A stretch of 5,676 bases of DNA, taken from NCBI GenBank assembly GCA_016296195.1, contig JAEDJU010000090.1, positions 1 to 5,676 on the forward strand, given 5' to 3'. Below are positions 1-5,676 of this stretch, one piece after another. A model generated the notes under the pieces. That model made no database searches, was not told the DNA's origin, and saw only the letters and a program-made list of their open reading frames with translations. The first letter of the stretch is position 1. Each line of letters starts with the position of its first letter. The translations under genes and the position numbers were made by a program. This DNA comes from Candidatus Methanomethylophilaceae archaeon (GTDB taxonomy: Archaea > Thermoplasmatota > Thermoplasmata > Methanomassiliicoccales > Methanomethylophilaceae).

Positions 1-29
1 TCTTCAACTGATCTCGGCCTTTGACAACC

Positions 30-39
30 TTTATAAATA
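30..39 (+). promoter_or_regulatory. TATA box of the rps6e-eif2g-PIN operon
   Basis: The sequence TTTATAAATA is a close match to the archaeal TATA (box A) element. Its centre lies about 38 bases before the rps6e ATG. Archaeal transcription usually starts some 22-27 bases downstream of the box, so a start near 57-62 is expected, giving a leader of only about 11-16 bases that still holds the Shine-Dalgarno site at 63-67. No clear coding sequence is visible in bases 1-29. The start site is inferred from spacing only. Confidence 0.75.
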
Positions 40-62
40 ATCCCCTTATAGCACCGATTCAC

Positions 63-67
63 AGGTG
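63..67 (+). promoter_or_regulatory. Shine-Dalgarno site of rps6e
   Basis: AGGTG is complementary to the CACCT of the archaeal 16S rRNA 3' end and sits five bases before the ATG at 73. This spacing supports the chosen start and implies a leadered mRNA rather than a leaderless one. Confidence 0.7.
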
Positions 68-72
68 TTCAA

Positions 73-477
73 ATGGTAGATTTCAAAGCTATCGTAAACG
101 ATGTGAAGACCGGTAAGTCCTACAACGTTACCGTCTCTGGTCACCACGCGAACTCTCTGATCGGTAAGAGCATCGGAGAGGTCGTGGATGGAATTTTCGT
201 CGGTCTCCCCGGCTATAAGATCAAGATCACCGGCGGATCCGATGGAAACGGAACCCCCATGAGGTCCGACCTCCCCGGAACAAAGAGGGTCAAGCTCCTC
301 CTGTCCGACAGCAAGGGATTCCACGAGAAGTACCCCGGCCAGAGGAAGAGAACCGCTATCCGCGGATCCACTGTCTCCGCAGAGATCGTCCAGATCAACA
401 TGGCCGTTGCAGAGTACGGACCCAAGTCCATCGAGGAGTGCCTCAACCCCGCCGAGGGTGAGGCTGCGGAGAACTGA
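73..477 (+). CDS. rps6e: 30S ribosomal protein S6e
   Basis: The gene encodes a 134-residue protein of the small ribosomal subunit, the archaeal/eukaryotic S6e family, which bacteria lack. The family signature is plain around residues 52-63: a Thr-Gly-Gly-Ser-Asp segment followed by Gly-Thr-Pro-Met, then the Arg-x-Asp-Leu-Pro-Gly stretch. A basic segment (Gly-Gln-Arg-Lys-Arg-Thr, about residues 89-94) and an acidic tail (Glu-Gly-Glu-Ala-Ala-Glu-Asn) follow. The length is normal for archaeal S6e, which lacks the long phosphorylated C-terminal extension of the eukaryotic protein. The ATG is preceded by a well-spaced AGGTG. The stop TGA shares its last base with the ATG of eif2g, so the two genes are almost certainly co-transcribed and translationally coupled. 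A TATA box 34 bases upstream of the ATG makes this the first gene of its operon. Confidence 0.97.
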   Translation: MVDFKAIVNDVKTGKSYNVTVSGHHANSLIGKSIGEVVDGIFVGLPGYKIKITGGSDGNGTPMRSDLPGTKRVKLLLSDSKGFHEKYPGQRKRTAIRGSTVSAEIVQINMAVAEYGPKSIEECLNPAEGEAAEN

Positions 478-1715
478 TGAAAGTTCCAAAGCAGCCCGAG
501 ATCAACATCGGAATGATCGGTCACGTCGACCACGGAAAGACCACCCTCACCAAGGCCCTTTCCGGCGAGTGGACCGACCGTCACTCCGAGGAGTTGAAGA
601 GAGGCATCTCTATCCGTCTCGGGTACGCAGACGTGGCGTTCTACAAGTGCCCCCAATGCCAGGGGCCCATGGCGTACGGAACCAACAAGAAATGTAAGAG
701 CTGCGGTGCCGACGCGGAGTTCCTCAGAGCGGTGTCCTTCGTGGATGCCCCCGGTCACGAGACCCTGATGGCAACGATGCTGTCCGGAGCCGCACTCATG
801 GACGGAGCCCTCCTCCTGGTGGCCGCGAACGAGAAGTGTCCCCAGCCCCAGACCAAGGAGCATCTGATGGCGCTCTCGATCATCGGTATCGAGAACATCA
901 TCATCGTCCAGAACAAGATCGACATCGTCAGCAGGGAGCAGGCGATCGAGAACTACAAGCAGATCAAGGAGTTCGTCAAGGGAACGATTGCGGAGAATGC
1001 CCCGATCATCCCCATCTCGGCCAACCGCGGTGTCAACATCGACATGCTCATCCAGGCTATCGAGGAGCACATCGTCGCCAAGGTCCAGAGGAACCCCGAC
1101 GCATCCCCGCTCATGCATGTGGCACGTTCCTTCGACATCAACTCCCCCGGTACCAAGCCGGAGGATCTGAAGGGAGGTGTCCTCGGAGGTACCCTCATCC
1201 AGGGAACCCTGAGGGTCGGAGATGACATCGAGATCTCGCCCGGTAGGAAGACCGAGGTCGCGGGAAAGACCGTCTATGAGAGGATCACCGCGAAGGTCGT
1301 CTCGCTGGAGGCCGGAGGAAAGAGCGTCAAAGAGGTCCTTCCCGGAGGTCTCATCGCCATCGGTACCGGTCTCGACGCATCCATCACGAAGTCCGACGGA
1401 CTGACCGGAAGGGTCATCGGTGTGCCCGGTGAGCTTCCCCAGGTCGTCCATGACTTCAGGATGAAGACCACTCTGCTTGACCGTGTCGTAGGTTCGTCGT
1501 CCGAGCTCTCCGTCGAGGACATCAAGAGCAACGAGCCCTTGATGCTCAGCGTCGGTACAGCAACCACTGTCGGTGTGGTCAAGAGCGCTAGGAACGGTTC
1601 CGCCGAGGTCGCCCTCAAGATCCCCGTGTGCATCCTGCCCGGACAGAGGGTCGCCATCTCCAGAAGGATCTCCAACAAGTGGAGACTCATCGGATACGGT
1701 ATCGTAGAACAGTGA
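477..1715 (+). CDS. eif2g: Translation initiation factor aIF2 subunit gamma
   Basis: The 412-residue product is the GTP-binding gamma subunit of heterotrimeric aIF2, which delivers initiator Met-tRNA to the small ribosomal subunit in the cytoplasm. The G domain shows the P-loop GHVDHGKTT (residues 15-23), a switch I region [11 protein letters not shown] (42-52), DAPGH (90-94), NKID (146-149) and SAN (181-183). Between switch I and DAPGH lies a CxxC...CxxC zinc knuckle (Cys58, Cys61, Cys73, Cys76), typical of the gamma subunit and absent from EF-Tu. From about residue 200 onward come two beta-barrel domains, with Gly-rich stretches such as KGGVLGGTL, ending in the family-like [10 protein letters not shown]. 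The length is that of archaeal homologues. The ATG overlaps the rps6e stop by one base (TGATG), and GGAG at 468-471 is a suitable ribosome binding site. The gene is intact with no missing motif. The alpha and beta subunits are not in this window. Confidence 0.98.
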   Translation: MKVPKQPEINIGMIGHVDHGKTTLTKALSGEWTDRHSEELKRGISIRLGYADVAFYKCPQCQGPMAYGTNKKCKSCGADAEFLRAVSFVDAPGHETLMATMLSGAALMDGALLLVAANEKCPQPQTKEHLMALSIIGIENIIIVQNKIDIVSREQAIENYKQIKEFVKGTIAENAPIIPISANRGVNIDMLIQAIEEHIVAKVQRNPDASPLMHVARSFDINSPGTKPEDLKGGVLGGTLIQGTLRVGDDIEISPGRKTEVAGKTVYERITAKVVSLEAGGKSVKEVLPGGLIAIGTGLDASITKSDGLTGRVIGVPGELPQVVHDFRMKTTLLDRVVGSSSELSVEDIKSNEPLMLSVGTATTVGVVKSARNGSAEVALKIPVCILPGQRVAISRRISNKWRLIGYGIVEQ

Positions 1716-1719
1716 GACC

Positions 1720-2085
1720 ATGCAGACCGTGGTTCTCGACACAAACGCCTTACTCATGCCTTTTGAGATCAGGATCAACCTCGACCTCGCCCTCAGGGAC
1801 CTCCTTGGGGATACGAGGATCGTGGTCCCTGGACCTCTGGTCGGGGAGCTCAAGCACCTCGACCACAGGTTCGCCAAGGCCGCCATAGCCCTTGCCCGCA
1901 AGTACGAGATCATCCCGACCGAGTACACGGGTGACAACGCCGTGGTCGAGCTGGCCTTCAAGACGGGCGGTTACGTCCTGACCAACGATAAGGAGCTCCG
2001 TAGGAGGCTCAGGAAGGAGAACGTTCCCATCATCTTCCTCCGTTCGGGCACCCATCTCGCCATAGACACCTATCTGGGCGAGTGA
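1720..2085 (+). CDS. Small PIN-domain protein, FCF1/VapC9-like
   Basis: A 121-residue single-domain PIN protein, a fold that usually gives a metal-dependent endoribonuclease. The four acidic residues expected for metal binding are visible: Asp7 in VVLDTN, Glu43 in VGELKHLD, Asp72 in TGDNAVVELA, and Asp90 in LTNDKEL. The third motif (D-x-A-[IV]-V-E-L-A) resembles the archaeal FCF1/Utp24-like group rather than typical toxin VapC. No VapB-like antitoxin gene is adjacent. The start lies four bases after the eif2g stop, and a weak GTGA (1712-1715) overlapping that stop could serve as ribosome binding site, so translation is probably coupled. Its place after rps6e and eif2g suggests a housekeeping job in rRNA or other RNA processing; this is inferred from context and family. 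Its stop is followed after one base by the stop of the convergent ligase gene. Confidence 0.88.
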   Translation: MQTVVLDTNALLMPFEIRINLDLALRDLLGDTRIVVPGPLVGELKHLDHRFAKAAIALARKYEIIPTEYTGDNAVVELAFKTGGYVLTNDKELRRRLRKENVPIIFLRSGTHLAIDTYLGE

Positions 2086-2086
2086 T

Positions 2087-3805
2087 TCACGAACTCTTGG
2101 CCAGTTCTTCCTCTTCGAGAATCTTGTACGCGACCTTTCCGACCAGGGTCTTCGGAAGGTCCTCTCTGAACTCTATCTCCGATGGCAGGGAGTATTTGGC
2201 CACCCATTTCCTCACATACTCCATGATCTCGTCCTTCACCTGCTGTGAGGGTTCGATTCCGGGTTTCAATGTGATGAATGCCTTGATCCTCTGTTGTTTG
2301 ATGGGATCGGGGATTCCGATCACACAGCTCATGCTGACCTTCTCGTGGCCGTCTATGATGTTCTCCAGATGGGATGGGAACACGTTGTAGCCGTTGGTGA
2401 TTATCATCCTCTTGAGGCGCTGTGTGAAGTAGATGAATCCGTCCCTGTCCATTTTTCCCAGGTCCCCGGTATGTACCCATCTCATACCGTCGGGATGTTC
2501 CCTCAATGTCCTGGAGTTCTCCTCCTCGTGACCGTTGTATCCGATCATTACGGTCGGTCCGGCGAGGCAGATCTCTCCCATCTCCCCATAGGCCAGTTCC
2601 CTGTCGGTTCCCGGCTCCACGATCTTGTAGTACATGTCCGGAAGCGGAACTCCGATGGAACCCTCCCTGGATGTGTGGATTGGTGTGAGACATGATGCAG
2701 TGACGCATTCCGTGAGGCCATATCCCTCCCTGATCTGCACTTTCGCCTTGTGTTCGTTCAGATACGTGTCCATCTTCCTCTTCAGTTCGATTGACAGGCT
2801 GTCCCCTCCGGAGAATATTCCCTTCAGGAAGGACAGGTCCGCCTTCATCATCTTCGGCATGCGGATGAGGGCCTCAAACAGTGCAGGGACCCCAGCGATG
2901 TAGTTGCATCTGTATTTCAGCATCAGTTTGACGTAGCTATCCGGGGTGAATCTTGGGACCAGTACGCAGCATCCCCCCTCGGAGAGAGCGGTGTGTATGG
3001 ATATGCCCAGTCCGAAACCGTGGAATATGGGCATGACGGCAAGCATCCTGTCACCTATCGCGTATCCGGGATTCACTCCGATGATCTGCCTGGTGAGTGC
3101 ATTGAGGTTGTAGCTGCTAAGACAGATACCTTTGCTGACGCCTGTGGTTCCTCCGGAGTAGAGGATCACAGATGTATCCATGCAGTTGTTCTCGTCCCTG
3201 TACCTTCCGTTGAAACGTTTCCCGGATGCCAGGAAATCATCCCACATCAGAACGGGAGCATCGGACGGGACCTTGTCATGTTTGCGCCCCTCGGTCAGGT
3301 TGTACCCGAGACGTACAATCGGTCCCACCTCGTCCTTTATCGATGTGATGATCAGTGTGTCTAAATCGTACTCTTCCCTGACATTGAGGAATTTACCGTA
3401 GAACTGATCGAGTGTGATGGCCACCTTCGACTCCGATTGCTCAAGATAGTATTGGATCTCCTTCTCGGCTGAGAGGGGGTGGACCATGTTGGCGATAGCC
3501 CCCACCATGTTCACCGCGTAGAACATGCAGACCGCCTGGGGACAGTTGGGGAGTGCGATGGTGACCTTGTCCCCCTTCGACACCCCTATGGATGCGAGGG
3601 AGCGTGCTATGATGTGGATCTTCTCCACCATCTGTGAATAGGTGGTCCTCCTACCGAAGAATATGTAGGCATCTATGTCCGGGTGGGCATTCGCGGTCCT
3701 CTCCACGAGTTCGGCCATGGAGCATTCCGGATAGTCAAGGTGTGATGGGAGGTCGCCGAGGACCTTCAGCCAGGGTGCCTGTACGTTGTTGAAATCAGAG
3801 TTCAA
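2087..3805 (-). CDS. Acyl-CoA synthetase (AMP-forming), FadD-like
   Basis: A 572-residue member of the ANL adenylate-forming superfamily, which activates a carboxylic acid with ATP to an acyl-adenylate and then usually forms the CoA thioester. Core motifs are intact: the phosphate loop YSGGTTGVSKG (residues 216-226), GYGLTE (361-366), TGD with the ribose-binding Asp448, the hinge region RLKRMIITNGYNVFP (463-477), and a C-terminal PKTLVGKVAYK with the likely catalytic Lys557. Length and order fit medium/long-chain acyl-CoA ligases; the acid used cannot be read from sequence. The start is a TTG at 3805, chosen because the residues after it (PWLK...LDYPE) match the usual N-terminus of this group, no ATG lies nearer than codon 30, and GAGGGA lies five bases upstream. 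It overlaps the preceding acyltransferase-like gene by 11 bases, so the two are translated from one mRNA. No signal peptide or membrane segment is apparent. Confidence 0.92.
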   Translation of the reverse strand: MNSDFNNVQAPWLKVLGDLPSHLDYPECSMAELVERTANAHPDIDAYIFFGRRTTYSQMVEKIHIIARSLASIGVSKGDKVTIALPNCPQAVCMFYAVNMVGAIANMVHPLSAEKEIQYYLEQSESKVAITLDQFYGKFLNVREEYDLDTLIITSIKDEVGPIVRLGYNLTEGRKHDKVPSDAPVLMWDDFLASGKRFNGRYRDENNCMDTSVILYSGGTTGVSKGICLSSYNLNALTRQIIGVNPGYAIGDRMLAVMPIFHGFGLGISIHTALSEGGCCVLVPRFTPDSYVKLMLKYRCNYIAGVPALFEALIRMPKMMKADLSFLKGIFSGGDSLSIELKRKMDTYLNEHKAKVQIREGYGLTECVTASCLTPIHTSREGSIGVPLPDMYYKIVEPGTDRELAYGEMGEICLAGPTVMIGYNGHEEENSRTLREHPDGMRWVHTGDLGKMDRDGFIYFTQRLKRMIITNGYNVFPSHLENIIDGHEKVSMSCVIGIPDPIKQQRIKAFITLKPGIEPSQQVKDEIMEYVRKWVAKYSLPSEIEFREDLPKTLVGKVAYKILEEEELAKSS

Positions 3806-4667
3806 TCGGATCCCTCATAGGAATGTCAAGTAGTTCGGGTTTGGAAAGGATCTGCTGCAGTACCTTCATGGAACGGGCGAAGTACATCCCGTCGGCTATG
3901 CGCTCATCCATCGTGATTCCCACATCCACCATCTTGCGGATCTCGCGTGTGCCATCGTCTTTCAGTACCTCCTTGTTGTGGATGGTGCCTATGGTGGCGA
4001 CTATGGAGTTCGTTCCGTAGTTGTTGAGATGGTGATACACGCTGGGGCATCCGATGGATCCCAGATTGGACAGCAGGACCGTGCAGAAGTTGGGGTCTCC
4101 GTCCGTGAGCGATCTGGGGGTCTTCCCGTAGAAGTCGAGGATGCGGACCAGACCCATGATCCCCATCATGATCGTACGGGGAACCTTCGCGAAGGTGTCC
4201 AGGGTCTTGTCCACTCCATAGGAGTCGGATTCGCGGACCTGTTTCACGGAGCCGGTGATATCATCGGTGACCTTCCTGAGGGTCCAATCATCATCCACCT
4301 CGGTGATGATGAGGGATTCACGGCTTCCATCCTGGAAGTCCCTGCGGGCGACGAATGCCATGGAGGTCCTGTGACGCATGTACATCCTGCGTCCGGAGAT
4401 GTAGATGTTCAGGTCCGGACGGAGCTGGACGAGGCGTGCCACGGCCATGATGATGCAATGGAAGAACTTGGTGCGTTCACCCGTCTCCGATACGTTCCTC
4501 TCCTCGAGGAATGCCAGGAGTTCGGTGACGTCGAATTCCTGATTGATGTAGACCTCTGCATCCGTACGTTTGTTCATGAGGTGGGGCATGATGGCATGGA
4601 GCCCATCGACATTGCGTATCCAACGCGCATCCCTGCGGTCCCCCCAGCGTCTCCTATCATCATCCAT
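3795..4667 (-). CDS. E2/CAT-fold acyltransferase-like protein lacking the catalytic His
   Basis: The 290-residue protein resembles the catalytic domain of 2-oxoacid dehydrogenase acyltransferases (E2) and chloramphenicol acetyltransferase. Support comes from the WGDRRDARWIRN N-terminus (about residues 8-19), a middle LLSNLGSIGCPS stretch (198-209; E2 proteins usually have a Ser-Asn-Leu-Gly here), and a C-terminal MDERIADG (253-260) that lines up with the family's DHRxxDG. In this protein the His is Glu255 while the Asp (259) and Gly remain, so ordinary acyl transfer is doubtful. There is no lipoyl domain or E1/E3-binding domain, and no E1 or E3 gene nearby, so it is not part of a normal dehydrogenase complex. 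I chose the ATG at 4667 over a GTG at 4694, since the GTG lies directly beside the TATA box, upstream of the expected transcription start. It is the first gene of an operon with the acyl-CoA ligase, so it may bind or use that enzyme's product. Confidence 0.8.
   Translation of the reverse strand: MDDDRRRWGDRRDARWIRNVDGLHAIMPHLMNKRTDAEVYINQEFDVTELLAFLEERNVSETGERTKFFHCIIMAVARLVQLRPDLNIYISGRRMYMRHRTSMAFVARRDFQDGSRESLIITEVDDDWTLRKVTDDITGSVKQVRESDSYGVDKTLDTFAKVPRTIMMGIMGLVRILDFYGKTPRSLTDGDPNFCTVLLSNLGSIGCPSVYHHLNNYGTNSIVATIGTIHNKEVLKDDGTREIRKMVDVGITMDERIADGMYFARSMKVLQQILSKPELLDIPMRDPIEL
3811..3816 (-). promoter_or_regulatory. Shine-Dalgarno site deciding the TTG start of the ligase
   Basis: On the minus strand GAGGGA lies inside the 3' end of the acyltransferase-like gene, five bases before the TTG at 3805. 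It contains the GAGG core complementary to the 16S tail. This supports TTG as the true start of the ligase and internal re-initiation within the two-gene mRNA. Confidence 0.6.
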
Positions 4668-4696
4668 GGTAGCAGACGGATTGAATAGCACCACTG

Positions 4697-4702
4697 TATA
4701 AA
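4697..4702 (-). promoter_or_regulatory. TATA box of the acyltransferase-ligase operon
   Basis: On the minus strand the sequence AATTTATAC contains TTTATA, an archaeal box A candidate, preceded by a fairly A-rich stretch that could hold a BRE. Its centre is about 33 bases before the ATG at 4667. Transcription would start near 4670-4677, giving a leader of only about 3-10 bases, so this mRNA is probably near-leaderless. No clear Shine-Dalgarno sequence precedes the ATG, which agrees with this. Confidence 0.6.
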
Positions 4703-4715
4703 TTGGTTCATAGGA

Positions 4716-4734
4716 ATATCCTTCCGAGGGATAT
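4716..4734. repeat. Inverted repeat upstream of the TATA box, possible operator
   Basis: ATATCC (4716-4721) and GGATAT (4729-4734) form perfect 6-base arms around a 7-base spacer. The repeat ends 14 bases upstream of the TATA element of the acyltransferase-ligase operon. This position suits a binding site for a dimeric regulator, either an activator or a repressor that blocks TBP/TFB access. It could also be a chance hairpin between the terminator and the promoter. The rest of the gap 4668-4777 holds only the promoter and terminator elements described separately; I see no gene in it. Confidence 0.35.
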
Positions 4735-4739
4735 GAAGT

Positions 4740-4779
4740 AAAATGGAAAGGGGTTTCCGAGCCCCCCGGAAAGGGGCTC
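4740..4779 (-). terminator. Tandem-hairpin terminator after the marker 8 gene
   Basis: On the minus strand GAGCCCC and GGGGCTC (arms at 4773-4779 and 4759-4765) form a perfect 7-base stem with a 7-base loop; its first arm includes two bases of the marker 8 stop codon. Directly after it GGAAA-CCCC-TTTCC (4758-4745) can form a second small hairpin, followed by ATTTT (4744-4740). Archaeal termination depends mainly on oligo-T, and this T run is short, so termination may be partial and leave some read-through into the acyltransferase operon. Confidence 0.55.
4745..4776. repeat. Short direct repeat inside the terminator region
   Basis: The nonamer GGAAAGGGG occurs at 4745-4753 and again at 4768-4776, starting 23 bases apart. 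Because the TTTCC segment of either copy on the minus strand can pair with the GGAAA at 4758-4754, two alternative RNA folds are possible. It may simply be a local duplication that built up the hairpins. Confidence 0.5.
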
Positions 4780-5605
4780 AGATGAGTGGTTCGGGAGGTG
4801 TCTGAGGGGTGGTACCGTCCCAGGGTTCCAGACCGAGTTGCTCCAGTTTGGAGGACACCAGTGCCTTCCCCTTGTCAGTGACACCGTAGATGGGGATCTT
4901 GGTTCCGGCCACCATGACATCGGGTCTACGGGCCGCCTCATCCCTGAGTGCACGGGATGCGCATGCGGTGATGATGTCGAATGTGTCGAATGCCCTGACG
5001 GCATCGGCATCCGACATCCCGGATGTGTGGACACCGACGATGACCGCGTTGTCCCCGTACATGTCCCTGATTGCCATGGCATCGGAGACGGAGGGGGTGG
5101 TCACGGCGACCGTCCTGTGCTTCATGGAGAAGGCCTTGCCGACTCCCGCGACCATGTCCATCTCGGCGGTGTCGGGATCGAGCATGTTCTCCCTTCCGAT
5201 GGCCTCGACGACCCTGGGTATGGGTTCCGTCTCGCATATCCCTGAAATGCGTCCGCCCATCCCCTGTAGGATGCGGGGGTCCGTGATGACCGCCGTTCCG
5301 CAACCATCTGCCGCGATCACGGCCGCATCGATGGTCTTCTGCCTGAGGGCATGGCTGAGTATCTCCGACACTCCGAACGAGATCACGTCGTCCATCTCCG
5401 TGACCCTGTCCTCGGTGCACATTCCGAACGATGAGATCCTGTACTCGATGTTCTCTCTCACCGTGTCGGTGTTGAGCTCCTCTATCCCCCTGTACTTCTT
5501 GAAGAGGGGGCAGTGCTTCACCTTGGGTTCGGAGACCTCCACGACCTTGCCGTCCTCGATGACGACACGGCTCATGCCGAGGCACTCCATTACGTGTCTG
5601 GACAC
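4778..5605 (-). CDS. mmp8: Methanogenesis marker protein 8 family
   Basis: The 275-residue product matches, from memory of the family, methanogenesis marker 8 (DUF2099), a protein confined to methanogens and near relatives whose biochemical role is not established. Recognisable stretches are SRVVIEDGKVVEV near the N-terminus, HCPLFKKYRGIEEL (31-44), VRENIEYRISSFGM (49-62), a FGVSEIL segment, AADGCGTAVIT (98-108) and QGMGGRISGI (114-123). Six cysteines (8, 32, 63, 102, 124, 215) could bind a metal or a cofactor, but this is speculative. The C-terminus ends in a Pro-rich tail. No membrane segment or signal peptide is seen. The GTG at 5605 is preferred because TGAGGA lies six bases before it; a TTG at 5611 would give 277 residues but leaves no room for a ribosome binding site, and an ATG at codon 6 is also possible. 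The gene starts nine bases after the stop of the upstream isomerase-like gene, so the two probably share a transcript. Confidence 0.88.
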   Translation of the reverse strand: MSRHVMECLGMSRVVIEDGKVVEVSEPKVKHCPLFKKYRGIEELNTDTVRENIEYRISSFGMCTEDRVTEMDDVISFGVSEILSHALRQKTIDAAVIAADGCGTAVITDPRILQGMGGRISGICETEPIPRVVEAIGRENMLDPDTAEMDMVAGVGKAFSMKHRTVAVTTPSVSDAMAIRDMYGDNAVIVGVHTSGMSDADAVRAFDTFDIITACASRALRDEAARRPDVMVAGTKIPIYGVTDKGKALVSSKLEQLGLEPWDGTTPQTPPEPLI

Positions 5606-5611
5606 GCTCAA

Positions 5612-5617
5612 TCCTCA
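5612..5617 (-). promoter_or_regulatory. Shine-Dalgarno site of the marker 8 gene
   Basis: TGAGGA on the minus strand overlaps the stop codon of the upstream gene and lies six bases before the GTG at 5605. The spacing decides in favour of GTG over the TTG at 5611 and points to coupling with translation of the upstream gene. Confidence 0.55.
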
Positions 5618-5676
5618 CTCGATGACTTCGATGCTCTGGATGACGACATCCTGGAGGGGCTTGTCGTTCCTGTCGG
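5615..5676 (-). CDS. 3' end of a cyclophilin-type peptidyl-prolyl isomerase (partial)
   Basis: Only the last 19 codons and the TGA stop are present; the gene runs off the right edge of the window. The decoded tail, Asp-Arg-Asn-Asp-Lys-Pro-Leu-Gln-Asp-Val-Val-Ile-Gln-Ser-Ile-Glu-Val-Ile-Glu, resembles the last strand of cyclophilins, where a '[RK]-x-x-[DKR]-x-P-x-x-x-V-V-I-x-S' pattern is common. Cyclophilins catalyse cis-trans isomerisation of prolyl peptide bonds and help protein folding. The catalytic part is outside the window, so the identity is tentative. It lies directly upstream of the marker 8 gene on the same strand with nine bases between. Confidence 0.6.
   Translation of the reverse strand, partial: DRNDKPLQDVVIQSIEVIE

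Noticed and set aside
1..24. Possible C-terminal end of an upstream plus-strand gene ending in TGA at 22-24
   Set aside because: Only seven codons would be visible, without any recognisable motif; chance open frames of this length are common.
213..1961. A 582-codon open frame on the minus strand opposite rps6e, eif2g and the PIN gene
   Set aside because: It lies antisense to three well-recognised genes. Its product is dominated by Asp, Gly, Leu, Val and Arg with no family motif, as expected from the complement of strongly biased GC-ending codons. It spans gene boundaries and has no promoter of its own.
1720..2085. VapC toxin of a toxin-antitoxin pair
   Set aside because: No small DNA-binding antitoxin gene lies next to it; the neighbours on its strand are S6e and aIF2 gamma.
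2070..2708. A 212-codon open frame on the minus strand overlapping the ligase in another frame
   Set aside because: The ligase frame carries all ANL motifs through this region, and the alternative product is a low-complexity Arg/Gly/His-rich shadow.
3795..4667. E2 subunit of a pyruvate or 2-oxoglutarate dehydrogenase complex
   Set aside because: There is no lipoyl or subunit-binding domain, the catalytic His is missing, and no E1 or E3 gene is present in the window.
4938..5618. A 226-codon minus-strand frame overlapping the marker 8 gene
   Set aside because: The composition (Arg, Gly, His rich) is typical of a frame-shifted shadow, and the marker 8 frame is recognisable over the same stretch.

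Overview
The window is archaeal and most likely comes from a methanogen. It carries ribosomal protein S6e and the gamma subunit of archaeal initiation factor 2 (genes bacteria lack), archaeal TATA boxes, Shine-Dalgarno sites that match the archaeal 16S tail, and a gene of the methanogen-restricted 'methanogenesis marker 8' family. Moderately high GC, exclusive use of TGA stops, and the S6e / aIF2-gamma / PIN order would suit a gut-type member of the Methanomassiliicoccales (Thermoplasmata-related methanogens). That placement is an inference; no phylogeny was run.

Left part (1-2085, plus strand): a TATA box at 30-39 drives a compact translation operon. rps6e and eif2g share one base (TGATG). 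Four bases later comes a small PIN-domain RNase-like gene. The unit looks translationally coupled and concerns ribosome and initiation functions.

Middle part (2087-4667, minus strand): a two-gene operon converges on the translation operon with one base between the stop codons. Its first gene (3795-4667) encodes a stand-alone protein of the 2-oxoacid dehydrogenase acyltransferase (E2/CAT) fold. It has no lipoyl domain, and the catalytic His of the DHRxxDG motif is replaced by Glu. Its second gene (2087-3805) encodes a complete-looking acyl-CoA synthetase (AMP-forming). The two overlap by 11 bases, so the products probably act in one pathway, with the ligase supplying an acyl-CoA or acyl-adenylate. 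This pair is the most unusual part of the window and its substrate is unknown. A TATA box at 4697-4702 and an inverted repeat just upstream look like its promoter and a possible operator.

Right part (4740-5676, minus strand): the methanogenesis marker 8 gene follows closely behind the 3' end of a gene whose last 19 residues resemble the C-terminus of a cyclophilin-type peptidyl-prolyl isomerase. The two appear co-transcribed. Their unit ends in a hairpin that overlaps the marker 8 stop codon, followed by a second small hairpin and a short T run.

No tRNA, rRNA, CRISPR array, insertion sequence or phage-like gene was seen. The only non-coding stretches are bases 1-72 and 4668-4777; both are described in the entries.
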